This document shows, in pieces, positions 43,951 to 52,718 of a stretch of 64,000 bases of DNA. The notes beneath the pieces were generated by a model. That model did not search any database. It was not told where the DNA came from and saw only the letters and a program-made list of their open reading frames with translations. Position numbers and translations under genes: made by a program. Origin of the DNA: Shewanella mesophila (GTDB lineage: Bacteria > Pseudomonadota > Gammaproteobacteria > Enterobacterales > Shewanellaceae); the NCBI RefSeq assembly GCF_019457515.1, contig NZ_CP080421.1, positions 1 to 64,000 on the forward strand, read 5' to 3'. Every line of letters begins with the position of its first letter. The stretch's first letter is position 1.

Positions 43951-44604
43951 ATGAATCAGTCTTTACTTTCCCCTTTTGGTGACGCAATTACACGTGTCGA
44001 AACTGCGCTTGCAGCGTTACAAGCTGGCAACGGGGTTCTCGTTGTTGACGATGAAGATCGTGAGAATGAGGGCGATCTTATCTATTCTGCAGAGCATTTA
44101 ACCAACGAACAGATGGCACTACTTATCCGTGAATGTAGTGGTATTGTGTGTCTCTGTTTACCGCCAGAGAAGGTCGAACAGCTTGAATTGCCGCCTATGG
44201 TTGAGGATAACTCTAGCCAATATGGTACAGCCTTCACAGTAAGTATTGAGGCGAAAGTGGGTGTAACTACAGGCGTTTCGGCGGCCGACCGTGTGACCAC
44301 AATTAAAGCGGCGATTGCCGATGGTGCCACTGCAAATGATCTCGCTCGTCCTGGTCATGTTTACCCATTACGGGCCCAACCAGGTGGTGTGCTTACCCGT
44401 CGTGGTCATACCGAAGGTACTATCGATTTAATGCAATTGGCGGGTTTAAAGCCAGCTGGAGTCTTGTGTGAAGTCACTAATGTCGACGGAACGATGGCAA
44501 GGCTACCTGAGATTATCGAATTTGGTAACCAACACAATATGCCAGTATTAACCATTGAAGATATTGTTGTTTATCGTAAATCCCTCATGGCTGAAGCCTG
44601 CTAA
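43951..44604 (+). CDS. ribB: 3,4-dihydroxy-2-butanone-4-phosphate synthase RibB
   Basis: Converts ribulose 5-phosphate to dihydroxybutanone phosphate plus formate in riboflavin synthesis. I chose ATG 43951 ([23 protein letters not shown]) following TAAGGATTTAACC; a longer frame from 43879 lies in the leader. The product is 217 residues, a stand-alone RibB without the GTP cyclohydrolase II domain. Seen: metal/substrate motifs [14 protein letters not shown] and [17 protein letters not shown]. Regulated by the upstream FMN riboswitch. Confidence 0.97.
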   Translation: MNQSLLSPFGDAITRVETALAALQAGNGVLVVDDEDRENEGDLIYSAEHLTNEQMALLIRECSGIVCLCLPPEKVEQLELPPMVEDNSSQYGTAFTVSIEAKVGVTTGVSAADRVTTIKAAIADGATANDLARPGHVYPLRAQPGGVLTRRGHTEGTIDLMQLAGLKPAGVLCEVTNVDGTMARLPEIIEFGNQHNMPVLTIEDIVVYRKSLMAEAC

Positions 44605-44615
44605 CCGTGTTTTTA

Positions 44616-44650
44616 TTAACAAAGAGCCTAATCTGGCTCTTTGTTAATTT
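44616..44650 (+). terminator. Intrinsic terminator after ribB
   Basis: Stem TTAACAAAGAGCC / GGCTCTTTGTTAA (13 bp) with loop TAATCT and a short T-rich tail, 12 bp after the ribB stop. Confidence 0.85.
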
Positions 44651-44937
44651 ATATGCACAGATATAATTCTGTATCATATGACCTTTGAAGAGTTTTTTAC
44701 TGGGACAATCGCCAGTGTAGATATTTTTCGTTGAAGTTTTGAGGTGAGTCGTTGTTCGTTTCTCAAAATAAGAATAAAAAATAATAACTTATGATAGCTA
44801 AGTTGTTTTAACTCCATTTTCGTGACCTAGATTAGACTTTGGTGAACTAGGCGTGACCTTAAGTATCAGCTATGGTAATTATCTCAGACCTAGAATTTGC
44901 GTCTGCTCTTGATTATCAAGCATGGAGCGCTTAGAAA
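44651..44937. other. Intergenic region upstream of the GGDEF/EAL sensor
   Basis: 287 bp, AT-rich. No ORF, tRNA or repeat seen. It must carry the promoter of the following sensor gene. A weak GGAGCGCTTAGAA ribosome-binding stretch precedes ATG 44938. Confidence 0.5.
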
Positions 44938-47900
44938 ATGTCATCTTTTCTCAATCGGATTAGCCTTAATCAAAAGCTGATCCTGCTCGCAGCTATTCCT
45001 ATGTTGCTATTTTTGATATTTGGCAGCTTAAGAATGTTCGATCTGGTGATGCAGTATCAGATTGCCCAGCGTAATGCGGTCGGCGTCTCGGTTTCTAGGC
45101 TTGCTGAGGTAGTTATTTTTGACATTCAGGCCGAACGTGCTCTTTCTGCTGGTTATATGAGTGGTAATGGCGACGAGAGGCACCAACAATTGGTAAGCCA
45201 AAGAAAAGCGACCGACAGTCACATTCGGGCGCTATTCGATTCCCCTTTTTTAGCTGATTTGCCCCAATTAGCCAATTCACAAGCATCCACCAAAACCAAC
45301 CTGCAACATCATATTCAACAACTTAAATTGATGGGAAGTCGGTTGGAAAACGCACGCCAATGGGTCGATTCGCAAAGTGATCAGTTGTTTTTCTCATTTT
45401 ACAATAAGTTTAATCAGCATCTTTTTGCCTTGATTGCTCAATTGCAAGTTTTGTCACAAGATATTGAGCAGCAACAAGCCTATGGCAACCTTCTTTCTAT
45501 GCTCAAATTTCAGGAGCTGATGGCTAAAGAGCGTGGCTTGATGAACCAGTTTATCTCCGCAGATCAAATTGATGTGAAGGCATATGTGGTTGTGACCGAG
45601 GTAGAAAATGATCTCAGGTTAGCTATCGATGAAATATTTTTAAACGCATACCCTCAATATCGCTTATCCATTCAACAGAGTTTGGACAATCAATTCACTC
45701 ATCGATTACAGATCATGCGAGAGGAAACTCGAGGCCAGGTAGAATTAGCTTCGATGGCGAATCAGCTTGGCACTGTTTTAGGTTATGGGGGAATGATCCA
45801 TAGTTTTAAAAATTACCTGTTACGTGGAGAAGAGCAAGATTTAGACCGCTTCAATGTGGCAGTACAGAAAATTTGGACGATTTTAGATAGTCGAGATTCC
45901 CTTGGGCCACTATCTGTTGAGCAATTGAGTTCAATAGAGGTGGTCGTGGCAGGCGTTAAGCGGTATCAGCAGAACTTTAACAAATTAGTATTGTTAAAAC
46001 AGCAAGGTGTGTCGGTAGATCTGCAGGATAGTCTGGTGCGGATTGATGAAACTCCCATTATTGCGGCATTGTCAAAGTTGCAGCAACAGGTTCCAAGTGT
46101 CAGTGCCGAGTTATGGTGGCAAGTCTCCAGTGAAGCTATGGATCAGCTTTCTCGGCTCAATTCTCAACTCACCGATAATATTGCGCAGATTGACGAAAGG
46201 CAGAAGAGAGAGGCGCTAACTTATTTGCTATTAGGTATTGCCGCTGCGTTAGTTAACCTTTTACTTTTAATCTTTATGGGGCGTTATGTCGTCAAAAACT
46301 TGAGCGATCGCATTTCGACTATTTCTAATCTCATGCATCGTATGAGCAGCGACATCGATTTGCAGTTAACGGTACCAGTCGATGGTAGCGATGAAGTGGC
46401 AAAGATGTCGATGGCGCTAAATCATATGTTGACCGAACGTTTAAAGGCTCATCGCCAGCTTAATCTTGCTTCAGCGGTATTTGAGCATTGTACCGAAGGG
46501 ATTATGGTTACCGATAAAGATAATTTGATTGAAGCGGTTAATCCTGCATTTTCTGACATTACAGGTTACAGTTTTGATGAGATTAAAGGGCGCTCACCAT
46601 CGGTATTAAGGTCCAACCATCAACCCGCCCATTTTTATCAGCATATGTGGGAATCACTATCGAAACAGGGGAAGTGGCAAGGGGAGATTTGGAACAAACG
46701 TAAAAATGGTCAAATTTATCCTGAGTATCTAGCCATTACAGTCGTTAAAAATGATCAAGGTCAGGTGTTACAACATATTGGCCTATTTCTCGATATCAGT
46801 AATAGTAAAAAATATGAAAAGGATCTCTGGTATAAAACCAATTACGATGCTTTGACCAACTTGCCTAGCCGTGAACTTTACCATGTCCGCTTGTCGCAGA
46901 TGTTGCAGTTGGCGGAGCAAGCGTGTTGCGCTATTGCCGTACTGTTTATTGATTTAGACCGATTTAAATATATCAATGACATTTATGGTCATACGATTGG
47001 TGATGAGCTATTGCGGATTGTTGCTGCAAGACTTGAATCATTGCTACAACAACATGATTTTGTGGCAAGATTAAGCGGCGATGAATTTGTCGTCGTGGTC
47101 GGCCACACCGAAAATCAAGGGCATATCGAATCCCGAGCTAATGAAATTTTAAAGCATCTTTCATCTCCCTGTGGGATTAATCGTAATGATCTATTGATTT
47201 CAGCCAGTATTGGTATCAGTTGTTATCCTAATAATGGCAGTGATGTCGAGTCTTTGACTCGTAATGCCGAGACCGCCATGTATCAAGCGAAGCTGGAGGG
47301 TAGAAACTGTTTTAGTTTTTTCTCTGCCGATATGAATACCAGTATGCTTGAACGAATATCATTAGAGCAGGCTCTACGTCGCGCCGTATTGCAAAATGAG
47401 TTCTGTCTCCGTTACCAGCCGATTATTAATACGCTGACAGGCCAAGTGATTGCGGTAGAAGCGCTTATTCGTTGGCAAGATCCTAAAAATGGGCTTGTTT
47501 CACCAGAGAGGTTTATTCCTATCGCAGAGGAGACTGGATTAATTGAACCCATAGGTGAATGGGTACTCAATCAGGCGTTGAGCGATTTAAGAGAGTGGCA
47601 CGACAAAGGCTATATGATCAATATGGCCATCAATGTCTCTGGTCGTCAGTTGGTTAAAAGCAAAGACAATCATTTCGCATGCCTTCTTAATGGGTTGCTG
47701 CAGAAGTTTGATGTTTCCCCTCAGTCACTTCATATTGAAATTACCGAGTCGATACTCATGGATGACACAGAGAAATCACTATATGCGCTAAATAGTATTC
47801 GCTCCCTTGGTATTGAGATCTATTTAGATGATTTTGGTACTGGATATTCATCACTGAGTTATCTCAAGCGTTTCCCGATTTCTGTGATTAAAATTGACAA

Positions 47901-48168
47901 AAGCTTTGTCGATAACATGTTAGATGAGCCAGCCGATGCCAGTTTGATTAAGGCGATCATTACCATGGGGCAAAGTTTAGATATGAAGCTCGTTGCCGAA
48001 GGGGTCGAGGACGATTCGCAGTTACGGTTTTTACAAAAGTTAGGCTGTGATTACACCCAAGGTTACCTAGTATCAAAACCTCTTGAAAGTGATGATTTAC
48101 TGGTGTTTTTGGCGGAGAGTGGCGCGCGGCAACTTGAGGAGATTGAACTGAGTTGTGAACCAATATAA
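44938..48168 (+). CDS. Membrane sensor with NIT-HAMP-PAS-GGDEF-EAL domains
   Basis: A 1076-residue cyclic-di-GMP signalling protein. Domains in order: TM helix (about 14-34), a nitrate/nitrite-sensing-type (NIT) periplasmic region (about 50-420; AERALSAGYMSGNGDE and KERGLMNQFISAD are NIT-like), second TM (about 425-448), HAMP (about 449-500), PAS (about 510-620), GGDEF (about 635-795) with SGDEF at 713-717, and EAL (about 815-1065) with EAL at 841-843 and DDFGTGYSSL near 964. The EAL motif residues look complete, so phosphodiesterase activity is likely. The RxxD inhibitory site is replaced by QQHD. Ligand of the NIT region is inferred only. Confidence 0.92.
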   Translation: MSSFLNRISLNQKLILLAAIPMLLFLIFGSLRMFDLVMQYQIAQRNAVGVSVSRLAEVVIFDIQAERALSAGYMSGNGDERHQQLVSQRKATDSHIRALFDSPFLADLPQLANSQASTKTNLQHHIQQLKLMGSRLENARQWVDSQSDQLFFSFYNKFNQHLFALIAQLQVLSQDIEQQQAYGNLLSMLKFQELMAKERGLMNQFISADQIDVKAYVVVTEVENDLRLAIDEIFLNAYPQYRLSIQQSLDNQFTHRLQIMREETRGQVELASMANQLGTVLGYGGMIHSFKNYLLRGEEQDLDRFNVAVQKIWTILDSRDSLGPLSVEQLSSIEVVVAGVKRYQQNFNKLVLLKQQGVSVDLQDSLVRIDETPIIAALSKLQQQVPSVSAELWWQVSSEAMDQLSRLNSQLTDNIAQIDERQKREALTYLLLGIAAALVNLLLLIFMGRYVVKNLSDRISTISNLMHRMSSDIDLQLTVPVDGSDEVAKMSMALNHMLTERLKAHRQLNLASAVFEHCTEGIMVTDKDNLIEAVNPAFSDITGYSFDEIKGRSPSVLRSNHQPAHFYQHMWESLSKQGKWQGEIWNKRKNGQIYPEYLAITVVKNDQGQVLQHIGLFLDISNSKKYEKDLWYKTNYDALTNLPSRELYHVRLSQMLQLAEQACCAIAVLFIDLDRFKYINDIYGHTIGDELLRIVAARLESLLQQHDFVARLSGDEFVVVVGHTENQGHIESRANEILKHLSSPCGINRNDLLISASIGISCYPNNGSDVESLTRNAETAMYQAKLEGRNCFSFFSADMNTSMLERISLEQALRRAVLQNEFCLRYQPIINTLTGQVIAVEALIRWQDPKNGLVSPERFIPIAEETGLIEPIGEWVLNQALSDLREWHDKGYMINMAINVSGRQLVKSKDNHFACLLNGLLQKFDVSPQSLHIEITESILMDDTEKSLYALNSIRSLGIEIYLDDFGTGYSSLSYLKRFPISVIKIDKSFVDNMLDEPADASLIKAIITMGQSLDMKLVAEGVEDDSQLRFLQKLGCDYTQGYLVSKPLESDDLLVFLAESGARQLEEIELSCEPI

Positions 48169-48190
48169 GGGCAGAAGACTGCCCTTATTA
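48166..48190. terminator. Hairpin between the GGDEF/EAL gene and ferritin
   Basis: Stem TAAGGGCAG / CTGCCCTTA with loop AAGA, overlapping the sensor gene stop and 11 bp from the ferritin stop. Both sides lack long T-runs, so termination strength is uncertain. Confidence 0.55.
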
Positions 48191-48200
48191 GTGACTAAAT

Positions 48201-48725
48201 CTATACGCCTGCAGTCATCACGCTGGCTGACTCTTCAATCGCCATTTGAGCTAAGTCTTTATCGACAAAAAATAGTGCCTTACCATCTTCACCGACTAAA
48301 CGGATTTTATCCACGATCGATTTAAACAGTTTTTCTTCTTCATGCTGTTCAGAGACATACCATTGTAAAAAGTTAAATGTTGAGTAATCTTGATTGGTAA
48401 AGGCTGCATGAGCTAATGCATTAATCTTACTGGTGATCATCTGTTCATGCTCATAAGTATGTTCGAACAGGGCCAGCAAGGAGTCAAATTCTGATTGCGG
48501 AGCTTCAATCGCGCCCAGCAGTGGCATACCGCCTGTTTCACTCACATAAGTAAATAGGCGATGCATGTGCTGCATCTCTTCATTGGCATGGGCACGCATA
48601 AATTTTGCGGCACCCTCGAAACCCTTGTCTTCACACCAAGCGCTCATCTGTAGGTAGAGGTTTGAGGAGAAGAACTCCACATTAATTTGTGCGTTCAACT
48701 GATCAATCATCGTTTGTGCCAACAT
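48201..48725 (-). CDS. ftnA: Non-haem ferritin
   Basis: Iron-storage protein assembling as a 24-mer that oxidises Fe(II) and stores Fe(III). I chose the ATG at 48725 ([19 protein letters not shown]), preceded by AAAAGGATC; a longer frame from 48788 has no homology. The product is 174 residues. Ferroxidase residues are visible in [38 protein letters not shown] and [16 protein letters not shown]. Upstream gap to moeA may hold a Fur-type operator, but I found none convincing. Confidence 0.94.
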   Translation of the reverse strand: MLAQTMIDQLNAQINVEFFSSNLYLQMSAWCEDKGFEGAAKFMRAHANEEMQHMHRLFTYVSETGGMPLLGAIEAPQSEFDSLLALFEHTYEHEQMITSKINALAHAAFTNQDYSTFNFLQWYVSEQHEEEKLFKSIVDKIRLVGEDGKALFFVDKDLAQMAIEESASVMTAGV

Positions 48726-49151
48726 AGTAGATCCTTTTAAGTTCATTTTTTGCTGAGCTATTGTGTAAAAGCCTCCTAGCAAATGCAACCAAATTTACGT
48801 TATTTAATTCTTTAAATACAAATGGTTATTATTTGTGTGGGTGTGTCATGGTTAAGTTGTTGCGCCAGCTCTGTTTGTTCGTGGCTTTGTATCGTATTTG
48901 GAAACACCCGCCTGTTAGGCGTGTTTTGACTTCCTACTTCTGCGTTGAACGGCCTCACAAGGGATCAACCATTCCATTGTCCATTCGCCTTGAATTAGTT
49001 GCTAAAAAATACGCTGAGTAGATCTCTGTCTTATACTGATTGGTATTAATCAATAATCGTGAAGAAAAATTGGTGTTAAGATCATAGTCTTCTGATATCA
49101 GCATGGCATAATGACTGTCATTTTTGTTGCTATTGATATCTAAGGTAACCG
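48726..49151. other. Ferritin-moeA divergent intergenic region with a possible small ORF
   Basis: 426 bp. It must carry both promoters. A 57-codon ORF (48847-49021, starting MVKLLRQLCLFVALYRIW) has an ATG but only a weak ribosome-binding site and no recognised homology. The segment 48980-48996 shares the 17-mer TCCATTCGCCTTGAATT with 6205-6221, so part of it may be remnant repeat sequence. No tRNA or known riboswitch seen. Confidence 0.4.
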
Positions 49152-50396
49152 ATGCCCATGAAAGTCGATCCATGTTCTCAACCAAGCCTAATGCATCCCG
49201 ATGACGCTATCGTCAAGCTACTCGATCAAGTGTGCCAGCTCGATGAGTCTGAAATGGTGCAATTACCTCATGCGTTGGGACGAGTATTGGTGGAAGATTT
49301 GGCATCGAGTATCGATCTCCCGCCATTTAATAACTCTGCAATGGATGGTTATGCCTTTCGATATGAGGATTTAGCCGGCAACGAGCCTTTGACTCTGATA
49401 GGCGAATCATTTGCAGGTCACCCTTTTGGAGGTGAAGCTAAAGCTAAGACCTGCGTGCGTATTATGACTGGAGCCGCGGTTCCACCAGGCTACGATACGG
49501 TGCAGATGCAAGAGAAGGTCACCACCAAGGAGGATCAGATCACTATCGAAGCGCCAAAGACGATTGGCGCTAACATACGTTATCGCGGTGAAGAGGTGAA
49601 AACAGGCGGCAAAGTATTACAGTCTGGTACTCAGATCGGCGCTGCCGAAATGGGAGTGCTGGCAACTATTGGCGTGAGCCAAGTTCGCGTTAGTCGCAGG
49701 GTTAAAGTGGCGTTTTTCTCCACGGGTGATGAACTGCGTCCTGTGGGGAGTGAGCTAGCTCCGGGGCAGATTTATGATTCTAATCGTTACAGTATCCTAG
49801 GTTTACTGGGTCGCGCGAATGTTGAGTGGATTGATTTAGGCGTAATTCAAGATGATCCTGAGGCGATCCGCGCCGCATTTCGCTCTGCTGCGGCGCAAGC
49901 CGATATGGTGCTCACCTCTGGTGGCGTATCTGTCGGCGATGCTGATTACACCAAGCAAATTTTAGGGGAAGAGGGCGAGATCACCTTCTGGAAACTGGCT
50001 ATCAAGCCTGGTAAGCCCTTTGCGTTTGGGCGTCTAGGTAAGGCTGTTTTCTGTGGTCTTCCAGGCAATCCTGTCTCTTCTATGGTGACCTTCTATAAGT
50101 TGGTGTGGCCGTTAATTAATAAGATGCAGGGGTTACCTCAGGCAAAACCGTTATTGATACAAGCAAAGCTTACCAGTGACTTACGTAAATTCCCTGGTCG
50201 TGTCGAATATCAGCGCGGGATCTTGAGTCACGATGCAGAGGGTCAAGCAGAAGTGACCATTACTGGAGGTCAAGGTTCTGGCATGTTGACCTCGATGAGC
50301 CTGGCTAACTGCTTTGTTATCTTGGCACAGGAGCAGGGTGATACTGCTGCTGGCTCGCTCGTTACCGTCGAACCGTTTAATTCTGTGCTGTGCTAA
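49152..50396 (+). CDS. moeA: Molybdopterin molybdotransferase MoeA
   Basis: Inserts molybdate into adenylylated molybdopterin, the final step of Mo-cofactor synthesis. The product is 414 residues (E. coli MoeA 411). ATG 49152 is preceded by TAAGG. Seen: LPPFNNSAMDGYAF, SFAGHPFGGEAKAKTCVRIMTGAAVPPG, IRYRGEEVKTGG, FSTGDELRPVG, IYDSNRYSILGLL, TSGGVSVGDADYTK and KPGKPFAFGRLGKAVFCGLPGNPVSSMVTF. moeB follows after a short gap. The cofactor it makes is needed by the formate dehydrogenase at the window end. Confidence 0.96.
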   Translation: MPMKVDPCSQPSLMHPDDAIVKLLDQVCQLDESEMVQLPHALGRVLVEDLASSIDLPPFNNSAMDGYAFRYEDLAGNEPLTLIGESFAGHPFGGEAKAKTCVRIMTGAAVPPGYDTVQMQEKVTTKEDQITIEAPKTIGANIRYRGEEVKTGGKVLQSGTQIGAAEMGVLATIGVSQVRVSRRVKVAFFSTGDELRPVGSELAPGQIYDSNRYSILGLLGRANVEWIDLGVIQDDPEAIRAAFRSAAAQADMVLTSGGVSVGDADYTKQILGEEGEITFWKLAIKPGKPFAFGRLGKAVFCGLPGNPVSSMVTFYKLVWPLINKMQGLPQAKPLLIQAKLTSDLRKFPGRVEYQRGILSHDAEGQAEVTITGGQGSGMLTSMSLANCFVILAQEQGDTAAGSLVTVEPFNSVLC

Positions 50397-50409
50397 TTAG
50401 GTGGGCGAG

Positions 50410-51180
50410 ATGACATTAGACGTTGAAGGTGACGATATCCTCTCTGATAGTGAGATATTGAGATACAGTCGGCAGATCTCTATTAAAGCGATGGATTTTG
50501 AAGGGCAGGAAAAGCTAAAGCTTGCCAAGGTGCTGGTGATCGGTGTCGGCGGATTAGGTTGCGCGGCAACGCAATATTTAGCAGTTGCAGGCATAGGTAA
50601 AATGACCTTGGTGGATTTCGATACTGTCGAAACTTCTAACTTGCAGCGTCAGGTGTTACATCAAGATCATAATGTCGGTCAGCCAAAGGTCGAGTCGGCC
50701 AAGGAGACCCTAACTCAGCTTAATCCTCATATTGAAATTTCGACCATTAATGCAGTGCTCGATGATCCCGAGCTGGATGTACTAGTCGGCCAACATGATC
50801 TGGTGCTCGATTGCACCGATAACATTAGTGTGCGTGAGCAGTTAAACCTAAGCTGCTTTCGCCATAAAATTACCTTTGTCTCAGCTGCTGCCATCCGTAT
50901 GGAAGGCACGGTAAGCGTATTCGATTACCATAGCGATAGTCCATGTTATCACTGCTACAGCAAGTTATTTGGTGATCAACAGCTTACCTGTGTCGAGTCT
51001 GGGATCTTGGCTCCGCTGGTTGGCATGATAGGTTGCTTGCAAGCGGTAGAGGCGATAAAGGTGATCACCCATATGGGTAAGCCATTGGTCGGCAGAATTT
51101 TGATGATCGATGCAATGACGATGGAGTTTCGCGAGATGAAACTTACAAAGCAGAAATCCTGCAGCGTTTGCAGTGAGTAA
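50410..51180 (+). CDS. moeB: Molybdopterin-synthase adenylyltransferase MoeB
   Basis: E1-like enzyme that adenylylates the C-terminus of MoaD so it can be thiocarboxylated. I chose ATG 50410, with AGGTG six bases upstream, over the GTG at 50401. The product is 256 residues. Seen: nucleotide-binding VLVIGVGGLGCAATQYLAVAG, conserved LVDFDTVETSNLQRQ, catalytic-type DCTDN motif, and two zinc-ligand CxxC pairs (CYHCYS and CSVCSE). Partner gene of moeA. Confidence 0.95.
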   Translation: MTLDVEGDDILSDSEILRYSRQISIKAMDFEGQEKLKLAKVLVIGVGGLGCAATQYLAVAGIGKMTLVDFDTVETSNLQRQVLHQDHNVGQPKVESAKETLTQLNPHIEISTINAVLDDPELDVLVGQHDLVLDCTDNISVREQLNLSCFRHKITFVSAAAIRMEGTVSVFDYHSDSPCYHCYSKLFGDQQLTCVESGILAPLVGMIGCLQAVEAIKVITHMGKPLVGRILMIDAMTMEFREMKLTKQKSCSVCSE

Positions 51181-51271
51181 GCGCTTTATTTTTGAACGGT
51201 TTGTGGTGCTGTGTTATAAATATCAGCACCCAAACTCAACATTCCTAAGCCAGATATAGACAACTTTGGTG

Positions 51272-51979
51272 TTATTTAAGATGGCGTCCGCCATCTAATG
51301 CCAATGAGCGTCCAGTAATATAGTGACTTCCCATCAGGTAATTGACGGCATTTAAAACCTCTATCTCGCCCGCTTCTCGCTCGAGTAGCGACTTGGCTAA
51401 TGCCTGCTTCTTATAGTCATCATCATCATGTTCGTTAAAACAGATCAAGGCTGGTGCAATGCTGTTGACCTTTACCTTGGGGGCTAGTTTGGTCGCAAAG
51501 GACAAGGTCATGTTTTCCAGTGCCGCTTTGCTGGCAGCATAAGCAATATGTTTCTTGCTGCCTTTTTGGGCCACGTAATCGGTCAGATGAATGATGTCGG
51601 TAAGGCGATCGCCTTGGGTTAGCAAAGACGCTAACCCAAGATTTATCTGATAGGGCGCGCTGACATGAACTTGCATCATGGTGGTCATGATATCTCCAGC
51701 CGGCATTGGGCTATTGTCTGGTAGCCACTGTGAGGCGTTATGAATGATGGCATCTAGCTGCGAGTATTTGTTAGCTATAGCCTCAATAAAAGAGTTCACT
51801 TCTGCATTGCTGGTAAAGTCGCAGCAATAGAGATCCGCACCTGCTTCGCTTAAGGTATCTAAGCTTGGATAGTGGCTACGAAAAGTGCCTATCACATGGT
51901 AACCCTTCTCGATGAAGGCATTCGCGAGATAGAGTCCGATCCGTTTGCCCACACCTGTAATTAAAATGGTTGGTTGCAT
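51272..51979 (-). CDS. folM: Dihydromonapterin reductase FolM (SDR family)
   Basis: NADPH-dependent short-chain dehydrogenase that reduces dihydromonapterin to tetrahydromonapterin, with dihydrofolate reductase side activity. I chose the ATG at 51979 (MQPTILITGVGKRIGLYLANAF); the frame extends to 51997. The product is 235 residues (E. coli 240). Seen: TGxxxRIG nucleotide loop, IIHNASQWLPD, catalytic YAASKAALENMTLSFATKLAPKVKVNSIAP with Tyr/Lys, and the C-terminal ITGRSLALDGGRHLK. It is 35 bp from the folX pseudogene on the same strand; together they form the folX-folM pair of gammaproteobacteria. Confidence 0.94.
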   Translation of the reverse strand: MQPTILITGVGKRIGLYLANAFIEKGYHVIGTFRSHYPSLDTLSEAGADLYCCDFTSNAEVNSFIEAIANKYSQLDAIIHNASQWLPDNSPMPAGDIMTTMMQVHVSAPYQINLGLASLLTQGDRLTDIIHLTDYVAQKGSKKHIAYAASKAALENMTLSFATKLAPKVKVNSIAPALICFNEHDDDDYKKQALAKSLLEREAGEIEVLNAVNYLMGSHYITGRSLALDGGRHLK

Positions 51980-52014
51980 AGTTAACCTATGAGTCATGAG
52001 TGTCTATACGCTAT

Positions 52015-52404
52015 TTAACCAAGAAATTCGGCTCTTGTATGTGGGTTTAACTTAAAACATCCACCTAATGCTGTGGTTTGGGTTGAAGATTGGTTATCCA
52101 TAGTACCGCGTGACTTGGCAGTAGCTACCCATGGATGCTCGCCGCTTATTTCAAGAATGTCTGCAACTAACTTTTCTAACAGTAAAAATCTGCCCTCTTC
52201 AACATGCTGGATGACCTTTTTAGTGATCACCTTGTAATTGAGTGCATCGTTTACATTGTCTGTTTGCGCTGACAATGACGCCGGATAATGGATTTCAATG
52301 TTGATCACTACATCTTGCTGTTTTTCTCGCTCTTCAGAATTAAAGCCGATCTAGGCTTTTAATCTCAGGTTCGTGATTTTAATTTTGGCGTGGCTGATGT
52401 TCAT
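52015..52404 (-). pseudogene. folX: folX, dihydroneopterin triphosphate 2'-epimerase, disrupted
   Basis: The reading frame from ATG 52404 begins MNISHAKIKITNLRLKA then hits an in-frame TAG (52351-52353, codon 18) and continues [20 protein letters not shown], exactly as an intact FolX would (IGF preceded by Tyr or Phe in homologues). Downstream, [32 protein letters not shown] matches FolX. After EHPWVATAK the sequence departs from the family and ends [18 protein letters not shown]... with no recognised relation. So there are two lesions: a nonsense codon and a replaced C-terminus. A truncated product from GTG 52308 (97 residues) is conceivable but would lack the first strand and the catalytic C-terminus. 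Confidence 0.85.
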
Positions 52405-52718
52405 ATTCGTTCATTGCTATGCTTGGTTTATATACTTGAGAATGCCTGTTTGTTGATGGGGTTAAATATGGATATTAGTTAGTGATCTAATGATAACTAC
52501 TGTTGCTAATACTTTAGGTAATAGCCGAATTGGGCTAGTTTAAGCCATTTCGACCCATTTAAGTTCGCAAAATAGGGCTTTTTATTGGACCTAGATAGAC
52601 ATAGGGGTACAATAGGCGATTATGTTACTTAGTATATTACTATGAGCTGAAATCATTTTTAGATGAATGAAGTGATTTCCTTATGATGATGGTTTTGTTT
52701 TTTTAGCGGAGAGAATCG
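52405..52718. other. Intergenic region between folX and the BCCT transporter
   Basis: 314 bp, AT-rich. It must hold the BCCT promoter and the folX start region. Ribosome-binding site GCGGAGAGAATCG precedes ATG 52719. No ORF, repeat or tRNA seen. Confidence 0.5.

Noticed and set aside
48760..48840. Fur box upstream of ferritin (ACAAATGGTTATTATTTGT).
   Set aside because: Only a weak AT-rich inverted repeat; does not match GATAATGATAATCATTATC well enough.
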